Origin: Nostocoides sp.
Lineage (GTDB): Bacteria; Actinomycetota; Actinomycetes; Actinomycetales; Dermatophilaceae
Direction: 5' to 3'
Assembly: GCA_016716625.1 (NCBI GenBank)
Contig: JADJVJ010000004.1
Span: 1 to 64,000, forward strand
DNA: 64,000 bases
The position numbers and the translations under genes were made by a program. The stretch's first letter is position 1; the number at the start of each line of letters is the position of its first letter. Shown piece after piece: positions 26,326 through 34,696 of this stretch. Under the pieces are notes generated by a model. It did not search any database. It was not told the origin of the DNA and saw only the letters and a list, made by a program, of their open reading frames with translations.

Positions 26326-26362
26326 GTGCCCGGCGCGGTCTCGGGGGACGCGCGCCGGGCAC
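26326..26362 (-). terminator. Hairpin terminator downstream of beta-amylase
   Basis: GTGCCCGGCGCG (26326-26337) and CGCGCCGGGCAC (26351-26362) form a perfect 12-bp stem 12 bp beyond the beta-amylase stop (26374). A second hairpin, CTCGGGG with CCCCGAG (26298-26318), follows it. Confidence 0.72.
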
Positions 26363-26373
26363 GGAGTCTTTGG

Positions 26374-28113
26374 TTACGGGCGGGTGATCGCCACGTTGGT
26401 CGACCCCGGCAGCACGTAGATGTGCGTGGAGTTCGCCGAGTACCAGCGGTTCGCGCCATCCCAGGTGCCGCCGCCGCTCACGAAGCAGAAGTTGAAGGTC
26501 GGCGTCCCGGTGATCGTGACCTTCCACCAGTGGCGTCCGCCGATGTACCCCTCGTAGGTCATCGCCCGGTCACCGGTCAGCCCGTTCCACGGGTGCAGTG
26601 AGTAGGAACTTGCGGAGGCCGGCTCGGCGTAGTGCACGGTCACCTGCTGGCGGTAGCGGGCGATGAACGAGGCGTACCGGCTCATGCCCAGCCCGGAGGA
26701 GACGTTGGCGACCCGCAGGACGGTCAGTCCGGTGTAGGGCGCCCAGTCGAAGGCATTGACGATCTGGTCCCAGCCGGCGCTGCTCGACACACCACCGGAG
26801 AGGGCGTTCTCCCCCTTGATCGGCACGCCCTTGCTGCCGGCGTAGTTCGCGACCCAAAAGACGAGGTCCTGCGCCCGGGAATAGTGGGGCGCCACATCGG
26901 TGTTCGCCATCTCCAGGCAGGTGAAGTGCAGGATCACCGGACGGGTGGTGGTGATCTGCTGGGCGAGCTCGACGATCTTGGCGTAGCCGTGGCCGGTGGC
27001 GTCGGCGTTCATGTCGACACTGGTCTGGACCAGGCCGGCGGCCACCTCGGCGGCCCGCGGATAGGCCGGGTTGGTCATCGCCCAGTGCACTCCGGGGACC
27101 TTGTAGCCGAGCGGGGTGCCGGGGAAGGAGGTGCCAAGTGCACTCGAGACGGCGTTGAGGACGCTCTTGCCGTGGGTGATCAGGCTCTGGTTGTACCAGT
27201 CGATGAAGTCCTTGCCGTAGCGGATGTTCTTGTAGTCCCCGGAGCTGAAGAAGTAGCCCGCGTCCGAGGGCGGGTTGATCTGGGTGGTGCTCGTCAGGCT
27301 CGAGCCCCAGGCGGTGTTCACCGCGGCGAGGGTGCCGTACTTGGCCATGATCGAGGTGCGGAAGTCCGCGACGGCGAGCGGGCTGTAGGCCTGCAGCGCG
27401 CCACGGCTGGGGTAGCCGGCGCCGGTGTCGTGGCTGTTGTAGCTCGGGAAGCGCAGCTCACCGGCCGGGCCGAGGGAGACGTTGATCTCCTGGAAGTCGT
27501 TGGCGTATGCCGTGCCGTACTTGCTCTTGAAGGCGGTGGCGAAGGCGGAGTACTCACCGACGACGAGCGGGTCGGCCCACGCCTGGATGGTCTCGGAGGA
27601 GAAGTTGCCCTGCTCGCTCTTGTACTTCAGGCCGTTGCCGTCGAGGGTGACCCCGTTCAGGGTGGCCCCGGTGTACTTGCCCCAGAGCCAGCCGGGGATG
27701 GGGAAGTTGCACTCGTCACCGACGTTGCCGCCACAGGTGTGGAAGGAGAGGATCGGGACGACCTTGAGGCCCTGGGCCTTGATCTTGGCGAAGAGGGTGT
27801 CGTAGTAGGACCAGTCGAAGACCTGGTCGGAGGTCTCGACCTTGCCCCACCAGATGTCGACGCTGACGGCATCGACGCCATACTCCTTGGCGGTCTTGAT
27901 CTGCGCCTCGAAGGCGGGCATGTCGGCGCCGCTCACCCAGAGGGGAGCCATGACGTTCGCGGTGAAGTTGGGGTTGTTGGTCGCGGTGGCGGCCTGGGCG
28001 CTCGCCGGGGCGAGGCAGGAGAGGCCCAGAGTGAGCAGGCCGATGAGGAGGGCGCGAAGGGTTCGTGTGGCTGCGGTTCCGGCGAGGTGGGTGGGCTGGA
28101 CGCTGGTCGACAT
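26374..28113 (-). CDS. Secreted beta-amylase (GH14) with C-terminal starch-binding domain
   Basis: 579 residues: a signal peptide (LRALLIGLLTLGLSCLAPASAQA), a GH14 barrel with SVDIWWGKVE, ILSFHTCGGNVGDECN, the catalytic acid in GPAGELRFPSY (Glu near 220) and the second Glu in HFTCLEMAN (near 400), then a CBM25/26-like domain (about 480-579, starting VTVHYAEP). It releases maltose from the non-reducing ends of starch. The ATG at 28113 is used. LacI-type half-sites lie upstream at 28175-28214. Confidence 0.93.
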   Translation of the reverse strand: MSTSVQPTHLAGTAATRTLRALLIGLLTLGLSCLAPASAQAATATNNPNFTANVMAPLWVSGADMPAFEAQIKTAKEYGVDAVSVDIWWGKVETSDQVFDWSYYDTLFAKIKAQGLKVVPILSFHTCGGNVGDECNFPIPGWLWGKYTGATLNGVTLDGNGLKYKSEQGNFSSETIQAWADPLVVGEYSAFATAFKSKYGTAYANDFQEINVSLGPAGELRFPSYNSHDTGAGYPSRGALQAYSPLAVADFRTSIMAKYGTLAAVNTAWGSSLTSTTQINPPSDAGYFFSSGDYKNIRYGKDFIDWYNQSLITHGKSVLNAVSSALGTSFPGTPLGYKVPGVHWAMTNPAYPRAAEVAAGLVQTSVDMNADATGHGYAKIVELAQQITTTRPVILHFTCLEMANTDVAPHYSRAQDLVFWVANYAGSKGVPIKGENALSGGVSSSAGWDQIVNAFDWAPYTGLTVLRVANVSSGLGMSRYASFIARYRQQVTVHYAEPASASSYSLHPWNGLTGDRAMTYEGYIGGRHWWKVTITGTPTFNFCFVSGGGTWDGANRWYSANSTHIYVLPGSTNVAITRP

Positions 28114-28174
28114 ACGGTTTGGTCTCCGAGTGCTTTGGCAGCCGCTGAATCCGGGGTCTCCGCCCAGCGACACT

Positions 28175-28214
28175 GCGTAAACGGTTGCCCAGAGCGTAGC
28201 GGAAGCGTTTACAC
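28175..28214. promoter_or_regulatory. LacI-family-type operator half-sites upstream of beta-amylase
   Basis: GCGTAAACGGTT (28175-28186) and GAAGCGTTTACAC (28202-28214) contain GTAAACG and its complement CGTTTAC as an inverted pair about 29 bp apart, 60-100 bp before the beta-amylase ATG. LacI/GalR-family maltose or catabolite repressors bind such sequences. No regulator gene is adjacent, so a remote MalR-like repressor is inferred. Confidence 0.5.
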
Positions 28215-28727
28215 CGCACAAGGGGGTGCTTCGGGCAGCAGCGCGAAGATCGGGATCTCGCGGTGCCGCGCCCGGGTCGCATAGATCGCGTAGCCCCGAT
28301 AGAAGGCCATCGCCTGGGCGTGGATCCGGTCCCGCTCGGCCCCGCTGACGAGTTCGGCGAGGACCGCGTGGGTGGTGCCGTGCACGTCGAGGGTGGCGCG
28401 CGGGTGCGCCCGAAGGTTCCAGTACCACCCGGGGTTCCGCTCATTGCCGAAGCTCGAGGCGATGACTCCCCAGCCCCGCTCGATCGGGATGACCACGAGC
28501 GGGACAGTTCGCGGCTTCCCGGACTTCGCACCGGTTGTGGTGAGCATGCCGACGGGCAGGCCGGCGAGGACCTCGGTGACGACCGGTCGGTTCGGCGCGA
28601 GCCGGGTCGAGAGCCGGTCCAGGTGGTGCAGGGTCCGGGAGAAGATCCACGAGCCCGCGCGGCTGCTGCCGAAGCGGCGGATCGCGCGCTCGAGCTGGGT
28701 GGCTTCCGCGAGCGTGTGCACCGGCAT
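28209..28727 (-). CDS. Deazaflavin-dependent nitroreductase family oxidoreductase
   Basis: 172 residues. The split-barrel DUF385/Ddn fold is indicated by TTTGAKSGKPRTVPLVVI, NERNPGWYWNLRAHP and ATLDVHGT. These proteins use coenzyme F420 or flavin to reduce diverse substrates. It is a single gene whose 3' end overlaps an operator half-site of beta-amylase. The substrate is unknown. Confidence 0.83.
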   Translation of the reverse strand: MPVHTLAEATQLERAIRRFGSSRAGSWIFSRTLHHLDRLSTRLAPNRPVVTEVLAGLPVGMLTTTGAKSGKPRTVPLVVIPIERGWGVIASSFGNERNPGWYWNLRAHPRATLDVHGTTHAVLAELVSGAERDRIHAQAMAFYRGYAIYATRARHREIPIFALLPEAPPCAV

Positions 28728-28775
28728 GCGAGCAGCGTATGGCGCGGCGTGGCCACGACCCGCTTAGGTAGCCGA

Positions 28776-29243
28776 TCAGGTTCGGGGACGCCGGACCAAG
28801 GCCCAGTACCCAACGGCCAGGCTCGTCGCCACGGTGAGCCACACGGCATACGGGATGAGCAGCCAACCCGCCCAGGTGATCTGACCGAAGGCAAGAGCGA
28901 CGAGCACCCAGGTGAGCGCGCAGGCGCCCGCGAGGAGTATGGCGGCCACGCCGAGGCGGTGCGGGACATAGAAGGCGTACGCCCAGCCCAGGGCGAGCGC
29001 GATGGAGGCCGCGAGCACGGCGAGGAAGCCCCACGCCGCAGCCCTCGGCGCATTCGCCACGACCGCGGACCCGGCGACGGCCAGGGCGACGAAGTTCAAC
29101 GGCCAGGCGATCCCGAAGACCCACGGCGGTGGTTGCCAGGCCGGACGGGGGAGGGTGTCGTACCAGCCGGGTTCGTGCCCCACCCAGCGGCCAGAAAGGA
29201 CGGCGTAGGTGAGGACGAGGAGGACGACGAGGATCGCGAGCAC
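28776..29243 (-). CDS. TspO/MBR family membrane protein
   Basis: 155 residues, five transmembrane helices, with PRPAWQPPPWVFGIAWPLNF as the tryptophan-rich signature loop and LLIPYAVWLTVATSLAVGYW near the end. TspO proteins bind and degrade tetrapyrroles under light or oxidative stress. The GTG at 29243 with AAAGGGG upstream is chosen. It follows the TetR gene in the same direction, 14 bp apart, so they may be co-transcribed. Confidence 0.86.
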   Translation of the reverse strand: MLAILVVLLVLTYAVLSGRWVGHEPGWYDTLPRPAWQPPPWVFGIAWPLNFVALAVAGSAVVANAPRAAAWGFLAVLAASIALALGWAYAFYVPHRLGVAAILLAGACALTWVLVALAFGQITWAGWLLIPYAVWLTVATSLAVGYWALVRRPRT

Positions 29244-29257
29244 GATGCCCCTTTCGG

Positions 29258-29857
29258 TCAGGGTCTCTGGTCGCCGAGCAGCGCCGCGACCACGGCGTGA
29301 ATGTCCGCAACCGCCTCTGCACGCGACTTCAGCGGCTGGAACAGGTGGCTGAGGGTGAGGCGGACCGTGGCATCGCAGGCCACGCGGGCGCGCCCAGGGT
29401 CCACCGCCGGGTAGGTCGCCGCGAACGCGTCGCGGACGAGCGAGAGAGCGGGCACCAGGATCGGCTGCCGGTCGGCGGTCACCATCGCCAGAAGCTCCGG
29501 CTCCGGCGGACGGCCATCGAGCCCGAGAACGACCCGTAGGACGCGGTTGCGTCCACCCTCGGTCAGCGCGTACTCCACGGCACCCATGAGCGACTCGACG
29601 GGGTGGGAGCCGGCGCGGATACGGCGTTGCACCTCGTCGAGGTACCCACCTGCCTCTCGGGACACGACGGCGCGACCGAGGTCGAGCTTGGTCCCGACGG
29701 TCTCGTAGACCGCCTGCCGACGCACCCCCGCCGCCTCCGCGACCGAGGCGACGGTCAGACCGGCCCAGCCGTGGGCGACGAGCTCGTCCACCGCGGCCGA
29801 GAGGATGCGGGAGCGGACCACCCCGCGGGTCTCGGCGCGCCAACTCACTGTGCTCAC
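29258..29857 (-). CDS. TetR-family regulator divergent from alkB
   Basis: 199 residues: an N-terminal HTH (about 15-60, LTVASVAEAAGVRRQAVYETV) and a ligand-binding C-terminal part (about 70-199) without cysteines of known type. It lies divergent from the alkane hydroxylase gene, whose 95-bp spacer holds large inverted repeats, so it most likely represses alkB and itself until an alkane-derived signal binds. Confidence 0.87.
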   Translation of the reverse strand: MSTVSWRAETRGVVRSRILSAAVDELVAHGWAGLTVASVAEAAGVRRQAVYETVGTKLDLGRAVVSREAGGYLDEVQRRIRAGSHPVESLMGAVEYALTEGGRNRVLRVVLGLDGRPPEPELLAMVTADRQPILVPALSLVRDAFAATYPAVDPGRARVACDATVRLTLSHLFQPLKSRAEAVADIHAVVAALLGDQRP

Positions 29858-29884
29858 ACCCGCACTCTACGAGCATTGACCATG

Positions 29885-29940
29885 ACGGACACTTGAGCGA
29901 CGATTGTCCGTGCAACGGACAATTGTCGCTCATCTGTCCG
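29885..29940. promoter_or_regulatory. Double TetR operator between tetR and alkB
   Basis: CGGACA and TGTCCG half-sites occur as two inverted pairs: 29885-29910 and 29916-29940. Across the middle, GAGCGACGATTGTCCG (29895-29910) and its complement (29916-29931) form a 16-bp inverted repeat with one mismatch. It ends 12 bp before the alkB ATG, so a bound repressor would block both divergent promoters. Confidence 0.72.
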
Positions 29941-29952
29941 GAAGGAAACCCC

Positions 29953-31461
29953 ATGACCACGGAGCTGCCGCCCGCCGGCACCGTCCATCCCGCATCGGTG
30001 GCCCGGTGGACCGACCGCAAGCGCTACCTCTGGCTCATCGGCCTGGTCGCTCCGAGCCTGACCGGGATTGCCCTCCTCGGCTGGTCTCTCACCGGGAAGG
30101 GGCTCTGGCTCTGGGCGGGGCCGATCTTTGTCTTCGGCATCGTCCCGCTCCTCGATCTCGTGATGGGGCTGGACCCCTCGAACCCGCCCGACGAGGTCAT
30201 CGAGGCCTTGGAGAACGACCGTTACTACCGGTGGGTGACCTACGCCTACATCCCGCTGCAGTACGCCGGCTTCCTCGCCGGAATGTGGGTCATCGCGACC
30301 AAGGACCTCGGCCCTCTGGGCACGATCGGGCTCAGCATCACCATCGGCCTGGTTGGTGGGATCGGCATCAACACCGCCCACGAGCTCGGTCACAAACGCC
30401 CGGAACACGAACGCTGGCTGGCCAAGATCGCGCTCGCGCAGACGGCATACGGGCACTTCTTCATCGAACACAACCGGGGTCACCACGTCCGGGTGGCCAC
30501 CGCCGAGGACCCCGCCTCCGCGCGGTTCGGCGAACACCTCTACGAGTTCTGGTGGCGCACGGTGCTGGGCTCGGCGCGCAGCGCGTGGCGGTTGGAGAAA
30601 CGCCGCCTGGCCCGCAGTGGCCAGCACCCGTGGCGGCTGAGCAACGACAACCTCAACGCCTGGCTCATGACCGTGGTCCTGTGGGCCGGGCTGCTGCTCT
30701 GGCTCGGCTGGCGGATCGTCCCGGCGCTGCTGCTGCAGGCGGTTGTCGGGATCCTGCTGCTGGAGGTGGTCAACTACCTCGAGCACTACGGGATGCTGCG
30801 CCAGCAGATCCGTCGCGGCGACCGGCTCGTCTATGAGCGGGTCGACCCCCGGCACAGTTGGAACTCCAACAACCTCGTGACCAACCTGCTGCTCTATCAC
30901 CTGCAGCGGCACAGCGACCACCACGCCCACCCGGTCCGGCGTTACCAGGTGCTGCGGCACTACGAGGAGTCCCCGGCCCTGCCGACCGGGTATGCCGGGA
31001 TGATCCTGCTCGCGCTCCTGCCCCCTGTGTGGCGGCGGGTGATGGACCGCCGGGTGCTCGCGCATGCCGGCGGGGACCTGAGCCGGGTGAACCTGCATCC
31101 CCGGGCTCGTGCCCGGATGGCGGTGACGGGCACGTCGGTCGGGCCAGTTGAGCCAGGTGGGCCGGGCTCGGCGGTTGAGGTATCGGCGTCGGCGGCGTCG
31201 GCTGGGGTAGGCGCACCGGTGGTCGCCGCGCGCTGCCCCGGGTGCGGCTACCGGTATGACGTCGCGCAGGGCGACCCGCGGGAAGGCCTGCCCGCCGGGA
31301 CGCCCTGGAGCAGGGTTGACCCGGACCTGGAGTGCCCGGACTGCGGAGTGCGGACCGCCGGTGAGTTCGTCCTGGAGCGGCTCGGGCGACCCAAGGAACC
31401 CGGGGATTCGCTCAGACCTCTACGACCGGGTTGCGCAGCTCCCCCACACCGGGCACGGTGA
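29953..31461 (+). CDS. alkB: Alkane 1-monooxygenase AlkB fused to rubredoxin
   Basis: 502 residues. The membrane diiron domain (1-390) has the histidine motifs HELGHK (near 142), EHNRGHH (near 171) and LQRHSDHHA (near 316). A linker rich in Gly/Ala/Val leads to a C-terminal rubredoxin domain with CPGCGYRYD (near 427) and CPDCG (near 461). It hydroxylates n-alkanes at the terminal carbon; the fused rubredoxin supplies electrons, leaving only a reductase to be found elsewhere. Its 3' end overlaps the convergent FAH gene by 50 bp. Confidence 0.95.
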   Translation: MTTELPPAGTVHPASVARWTDRKRYLWLIGLVAPSLTGIALLGWSLTGKGLWLWAGPIFVFGIVPLLDLVMGLDPSNPPDEVIEALENDRYYRWVTYAYIPLQYAGFLAGMWVIATKDLGPLGTIGLSITIGLVGGIGINTAHELGHKRPEHERWLAKIALAQTAYGHFFIEHNRGHHVRVATAEDPASARFGEHLYEFWWRTVLGSARSAWRLEKRRLARSGQHPWRLSNDNLNAWLMTVVLWAGLLLWLGWRIVPALLLQAVVGILLLEVVNYLEHYGMLRQQIRRGDRLVYERVDPRHSWNSNNLVTNLLLYHLQRHSDHHAHPVRRYQVLRHYEESPALPTGYAGMILLALLPPVWRRVMDRRVLAHAGGDLSRVNLHPRARARMAVTGTSVGPVEPGGPGSAVEVSASAASAGVGAPVVAARCPGCGYRYDVAQGDPREGLPAGTPWSRVDPDLECPDCGVRTAGEFVLERLGRPKEPGDSLRPLRPGCAAPPHRAR

Positions 31462-32272
31462 TACGGACGACGTCTCCCGGGCGCAGGGTGTGTTCTGGCG
31501 GTGGCACAAGGCACGTTCCCGTCATGAGGAAGAGACCGGCCGGGTGCGAGAGCGCGGAAAAGGCGTAACCGGCGAGTTCGTCGAAGGTGCGGACCATTTC
31601 GGCGGTCGAGGTCTCCATCGAGACGATGGCGTCCCCATTGCGCTCGATGTCGAGCCGAATGGCGTATGCGCCGACCTCGCCGTCCACCGGGACGACTCCG
31701 GGGCCCAGGGCGCAGGACCGATCGTAGATCTTCGCCTGCGGGAGGTAGAGCGGATTCTCGCCCTCGATGGCCCGCGAGGAGACGTCGTTGCCGATCGTCA
31801 ACCCGACGAGTCGACCGGCGGGGGAAAGGACCAGGGTGAGCTCGGGCTCGGGGACGTTCCAGCTCGAGTCATGGCGGACGCCGATGGCGTCCTCGGGGCC
31901 GACCACCCGGCCCCCTGCCGCCTTGAAGAAGAGCTCCGGCCGCTGTGCATCCCACAGCCGCGTGTACACATCAGGCGCCGACGACTCATCCACGCGGGCC
32001 ATACGCGAGGAGCGATAGGTCACGCCAGCGGCCCACACGTCCTGCTCTTCGATCGGTGCAAGCACGCGGCAGTCGCGGGGCACGGCCTCATCTGTGCGGA
32101 AGTCGAAGAGCCCCGTGAGGTCGCCCTTGACGAGAGCTTGGGTGAAGTCGGCCTCGGGGGCGAGGAGGCGCCAGTCCGCCCGACGGTTCGCTGGCCCCAC
32201 GGCGAGTCGGGCACGTCCCCCGAGCCACAGTCGAAAGATGGCGTCGTCCATACTGGATTCGGGAGTAGACAT
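31412..32272 (-). CDS. Fumarylacetoacetate hydrolase-family protein (sugar-acid type)
   Basis: 286 residues. The FAH fold is indicated by VWAAGVTYRSSRMA, RPELFFKAAG, the metal-binding NVPEPELTLVL and GNDVSSRAIEGENPLYLPQ. It resembles 2-dehydro-3-deoxy-D-arabinonate dehydratase-like members more than the classic hydrolase. It reads away from the IclR regulator, and may act on the product of the enolase-family enzyme encoded in the operon downstream of IclR. The substrate is inferred only from context. Confidence 0.8.
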   Translation of the reverse strand: MSTPESSMDDAIFRLWLGGRARLAVGPANRRADWRLLAPEADFTQALVKGDLTGLFDFRTDEAVPRDCRVLAPIEEQDVWAAGVTYRSSRMARVDESSAPDVYTRLWDAQRPELFFKAAGGRVVGPEDAIGVRHDSSWNVPEPELTLVLSPAGRLVGLTIGNDVSSRAIEGENPLYLPQAKIYDRSCALGPGVVPVDGEVGAYAIRLDIERNGDAIVSMETSTAEMVRTFDELAGYAFSALSHPAGLFLMTGTCLVPPPEHTLRPGDVVRITVPGVGELRNPVVEV

Positions 32273-32277
32273 GCTCC

Positions 32278-32290
32278 TGAACTTAGTTCA
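32278..32290. promoter_or_regulatory. Palindromic operator between FAH gene and IclR regulator
   Basis: TGAACTTAGTTCA is a perfect 13-bp palindrome (6-bp arms around one T). It lies 5 bp from the FAH start codon and 39 bp from the IclR ATG, inside a 57-bp divergent spacer. This is a natural binding site for the adjacent IclR protein. Confidence 0.6.
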
Positions 32291-32329
32291 CGCAGGCGTT
32301 CCCCGCCACCAAGGATCCGGGAGGATCGC

Positions 32330-33139
32330 ATGCCAGCGCCCAGCGAACGGACCAACAAGACCGCGGACCGGACCTTGCACCTCCTGCGGCTCGTCGCCGA
32401 GTCGGGGGTCACGAGGTTCGCCGATCTCGAGGCGCGGACCGGACTGCCGAAGGCAACTCTGCACGAGCTCCTCGGCTCCCTGCTCGGCGGTCAATGGGTG
32501 ACCCGGGACGACGCGAGCGGGAGGTTTGAGGTGGGTCCCGCCTGCTTCGAGGTAGGCGCCGCCTTTGCTGGCCTCATGAGCACGCGGCGGGTTGTCGGGG
32601 CGGTGCTCGACGACCTCGTGGCCCGCTTCGACGAGACGTGCAACCTCGGCCTGCTGCAGGGTGCTGACATTCTCTATCTCGATCGCCGGGTGACCGGCCA
32701 GCCCATGGCCTACGCTCCCCCCGTCGGTCGACGCCTCCCCGCCCACTCCACTGCCTTGGGCAAGATCCTCCTTGCCGAGTTGGGAAGCGCGGAGCTCGAC
32801 GCCCGGTTGCCCTCCCCACTACCCAAGGTGACCCGCCATACGATCACCTCCCGTCGGCGCCTGGCCACCGAGTTGTCCGCGGCCCGCGCACACGGGTTTG
32901 CCGCGGACAGCCAGGAGTCGACGCTCGGAGTCGGGTGCATCGCCGTGCGAGTCCCGCACGACCGTCTGCCCCTCGCACTGAGCATGGCCGCACCGGTCCT
33001 TCGGCTTGGGCCGGACGCACTGTCCGCACGGGTGCCTGAGCTGCGTTCCGCCGCTCGCGACATCGGCCTGCGGCTCGCGGCGACCGAGTGGGCGACGGGA
33101 ACAACGGTTGCGGAAGGGATAGCCGCGCCGAATGCCTAG
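32330..33139 (+). CDS. IclR-family transcriptional regulator (catabolic island)
   Basis: 269 residues: a winged HTH (about 10-65, VTRFADLEARTGLPKATLHEL) and an IclR effector domain (about 80-250) with RRLPAHSTALGKILLAEL and ESTLGVGCIAVRVP. The start ATG is preceded by GGGAGGATCGC. It is divergent from the FAH gene and upstream of the second regulator and the transport/catabolic operon, so it probably controls the FAH gene and perhaps the whole cluster. Confidence 0.87.
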   Translation: MPAPSERTNKTADRTLHLLRLVAESGVTRFADLEARTGLPKATLHELLGSLLGGQWVTRDDASGRFEVGPACFEVGAAFAGLMSTRRVVGAVLDDLVARFDETCNLGLLQGADILYLDRRVTGQPMAYAPPVGRRLPAHSTALGKILLAELGSAELDARLPSPLPKVTRHTITSRRRLATELSAARAHGFAADSQESTLGVGCIAVRVPHDRLPLALSMAAPVLRLGPDALSARVPELRSAARDIGLRLAATEWATGTTVAEGIAAPNA

Positions 33140-33283
33140 CAGCACTTACGCGCGACTTACGCTCATCCCCAGATTTCGCCGTAGTCGTGACTCTATCACA
33201 GAATAGTTGCGATACGACGCACAGGATGTGCTCGCGATCCCATATGTGGTCTAGTTACGATCATCACAGGGAGCGAGGTCTAC

Positions 33284-34603
33284 GTGCGAGTTCGACTCGG
33301 GCTGGTCATCCCAGCCCAGACAGCCGGCTTGTTCCGGCGAGCGATGTCCCGTGTCGAGGGCGTGGAGCCCGCGTGGGCGGTCTACTCCGACGAGTCGACG
33401 ATCAGCACGGCCCTGCAGGGAGTGCTCGGAGGGTGTGACGCACTGTGCTTCGCGGGGCCTCTCCCCCTCGAGTCAGCGCGCGCTCTCATCCCGGTGGGTA
33501 TGCCGTATGCCGCGATCCGTCCGGCCGCGCTCGACCTCACGATGTGCCTGCTCAAGGCCCGAACGCTCGGGCTGGAACTTGCTCCCCTCACCGTCGACAC
33601 CGCCAGCGTCGACCTCGTCGAGGATGTCATCGGGGAGCTGGGTCTGGGCGCAGACGCCATCGAGGTGCTGCCCTTCGATCCCTTGACCCCTCCCGAGGAC
33701 ATCGCCGCGTTTCACCGGGAGCGGGGGGCCGCCATCGGCGCTCGGTATGCCGTCACGGCGAGGAACACGGTCTTCCGCTTGCTCGACGGCGCGACCGACG
33801 TTCCGGTGATCCGACTGGTCCCCAGTGCTTCGGCCATCGCATCGGTCGCCAAGGAACTGGCGCTGCGCGCAGTATCCGTACGCAAGGAGGACCAGCACCT
33901 CTGTGCGGCCGTCTTCGAGCTTCGATCAACCTCAGGAGAGCCGGCCGACCTCACGGCCACCGCAAAGGCCGCCGAGGTACTCAACCGCTCCGCGGGATGG
34001 CAGAAGGCGTGGATCGAAGCCAAGACCGCAGGTCAGGTGCTGGTCCTGGGGAACAAGGGGTTGATGGAGGACCTCACCTCGCAGTGGCACTCCCTGGAGG
34101 TCCTTGCTGACATGAGCGCAGCCTGCGGTCATCCGGTCATTGCCGGATTCGGCCTCGGACAGACCGCTCAGGAGTGCCTCCAGTGCGCCGTGCAGGCTGC
34201 AGACCGAGCCGCCTTGGCCGGACCGTCGTGCGCCTTCATGATGAGCAGCGCCGGGATGGTCGTGGGTCCGATGGGTCCGGACTCGCCAGGCACCCCTCTG
34301 CGATTCCGGTTCCGCGCCGAGGAAGGCCTCGTCGAGGACTTGAGTCGGACCACGGGGCTCGGCGTCTCGACGCTCACCCAGGTCGCCGCCCTTGAGTCCC
34401 GACTGGCTGGCATGAGCGTGACCGCCGACCAGTTGGGAGCACACCTAGATCTCGCCGCCACGAGCGGCCGACGCATCATCCGGAGCCTGCGCGAGCACGA
34501 ACTCGTCGTGGTCACCGGGTCTTCCCAGCCGTCCGCACGAGGTCGACCCAAGCGGCTGTATCGGCTCGACGTTGCCCGCCGCCTCGCCGGCGCGGTGTTC
34601 TGA
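33284..34603 (+). CDS. Putative transcriptional regulator with GTP-cyclohydrolase III-like middle domain
   Basis: 439 residues, GTG start with AGGGAGCGAGG upstream. The N-terminal 190 residues have no motif I recognise. The middle (about 180-330) has GFGLGQTAQECLQCAVQAAD, reminiscent of GTP cyclohydrolase III/GGDEF-like folds. The C-terminus (about 355-439) looks like a winged helix (ADQLGAHLDLAATSGRRIIR) ending GRPKRLYRLD. The layout suggests a one-component regulator that senses a ligand through the GGDEF-like part and controls the operon 93 bp downstream. The family is unassigned. Confidence 0.55.
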   Translation: MRVRLGLVIPAQTAGLFRRAMSRVEGVEPAWAVYSDESTISTALQGVLGGCDALCFAGPLPLESARALIPVGMPYAAIRPAALDLTMCLLKARTLGLELAPLTVDTASVDLVEDVIGELGLGADAIEVLPFDPLTPPEDIAAFHRERGAAIGARYAVTARNTVFRLLDGATDVPVIRLVPSASAIASVAKELALRAVSVRKEDQHLCAAVFELRSTSGEPADLTATAKAAEVLNRSAGWQKAWIEAKTAGQVLVLGNKGLMEDLTSQWHSLEVLADMSAACGHPVIAGFGLGQTAQECLQCAVQAADRAALAGPSCAFMMSSAGMVVGPMGPDSPGTPLRFRFRAEEGLVEDLSRTTGLGVSTLTQVAALESRLAGMSVTADQLGAHLDLAATSGRRIIRSLREHELVVVTGSSQPSARGRPKRLYRLDVARRLAGAVF

Positions 34604-34696
34604 GAAGGATCAAAGCCAGGAGTGTCCGGCCGGCATCGCGCTGAGGCCGGTGGTCGGAGCATCCGCTTTCGACCGAACGGATGATCGGAGAACAGC

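Noticed and set aside
26632..28284. Long plus-strand frame opposite beta-amylase
   Set aside because: Shadow of a gene with clear GH14 motifs; translation has no domain pattern.
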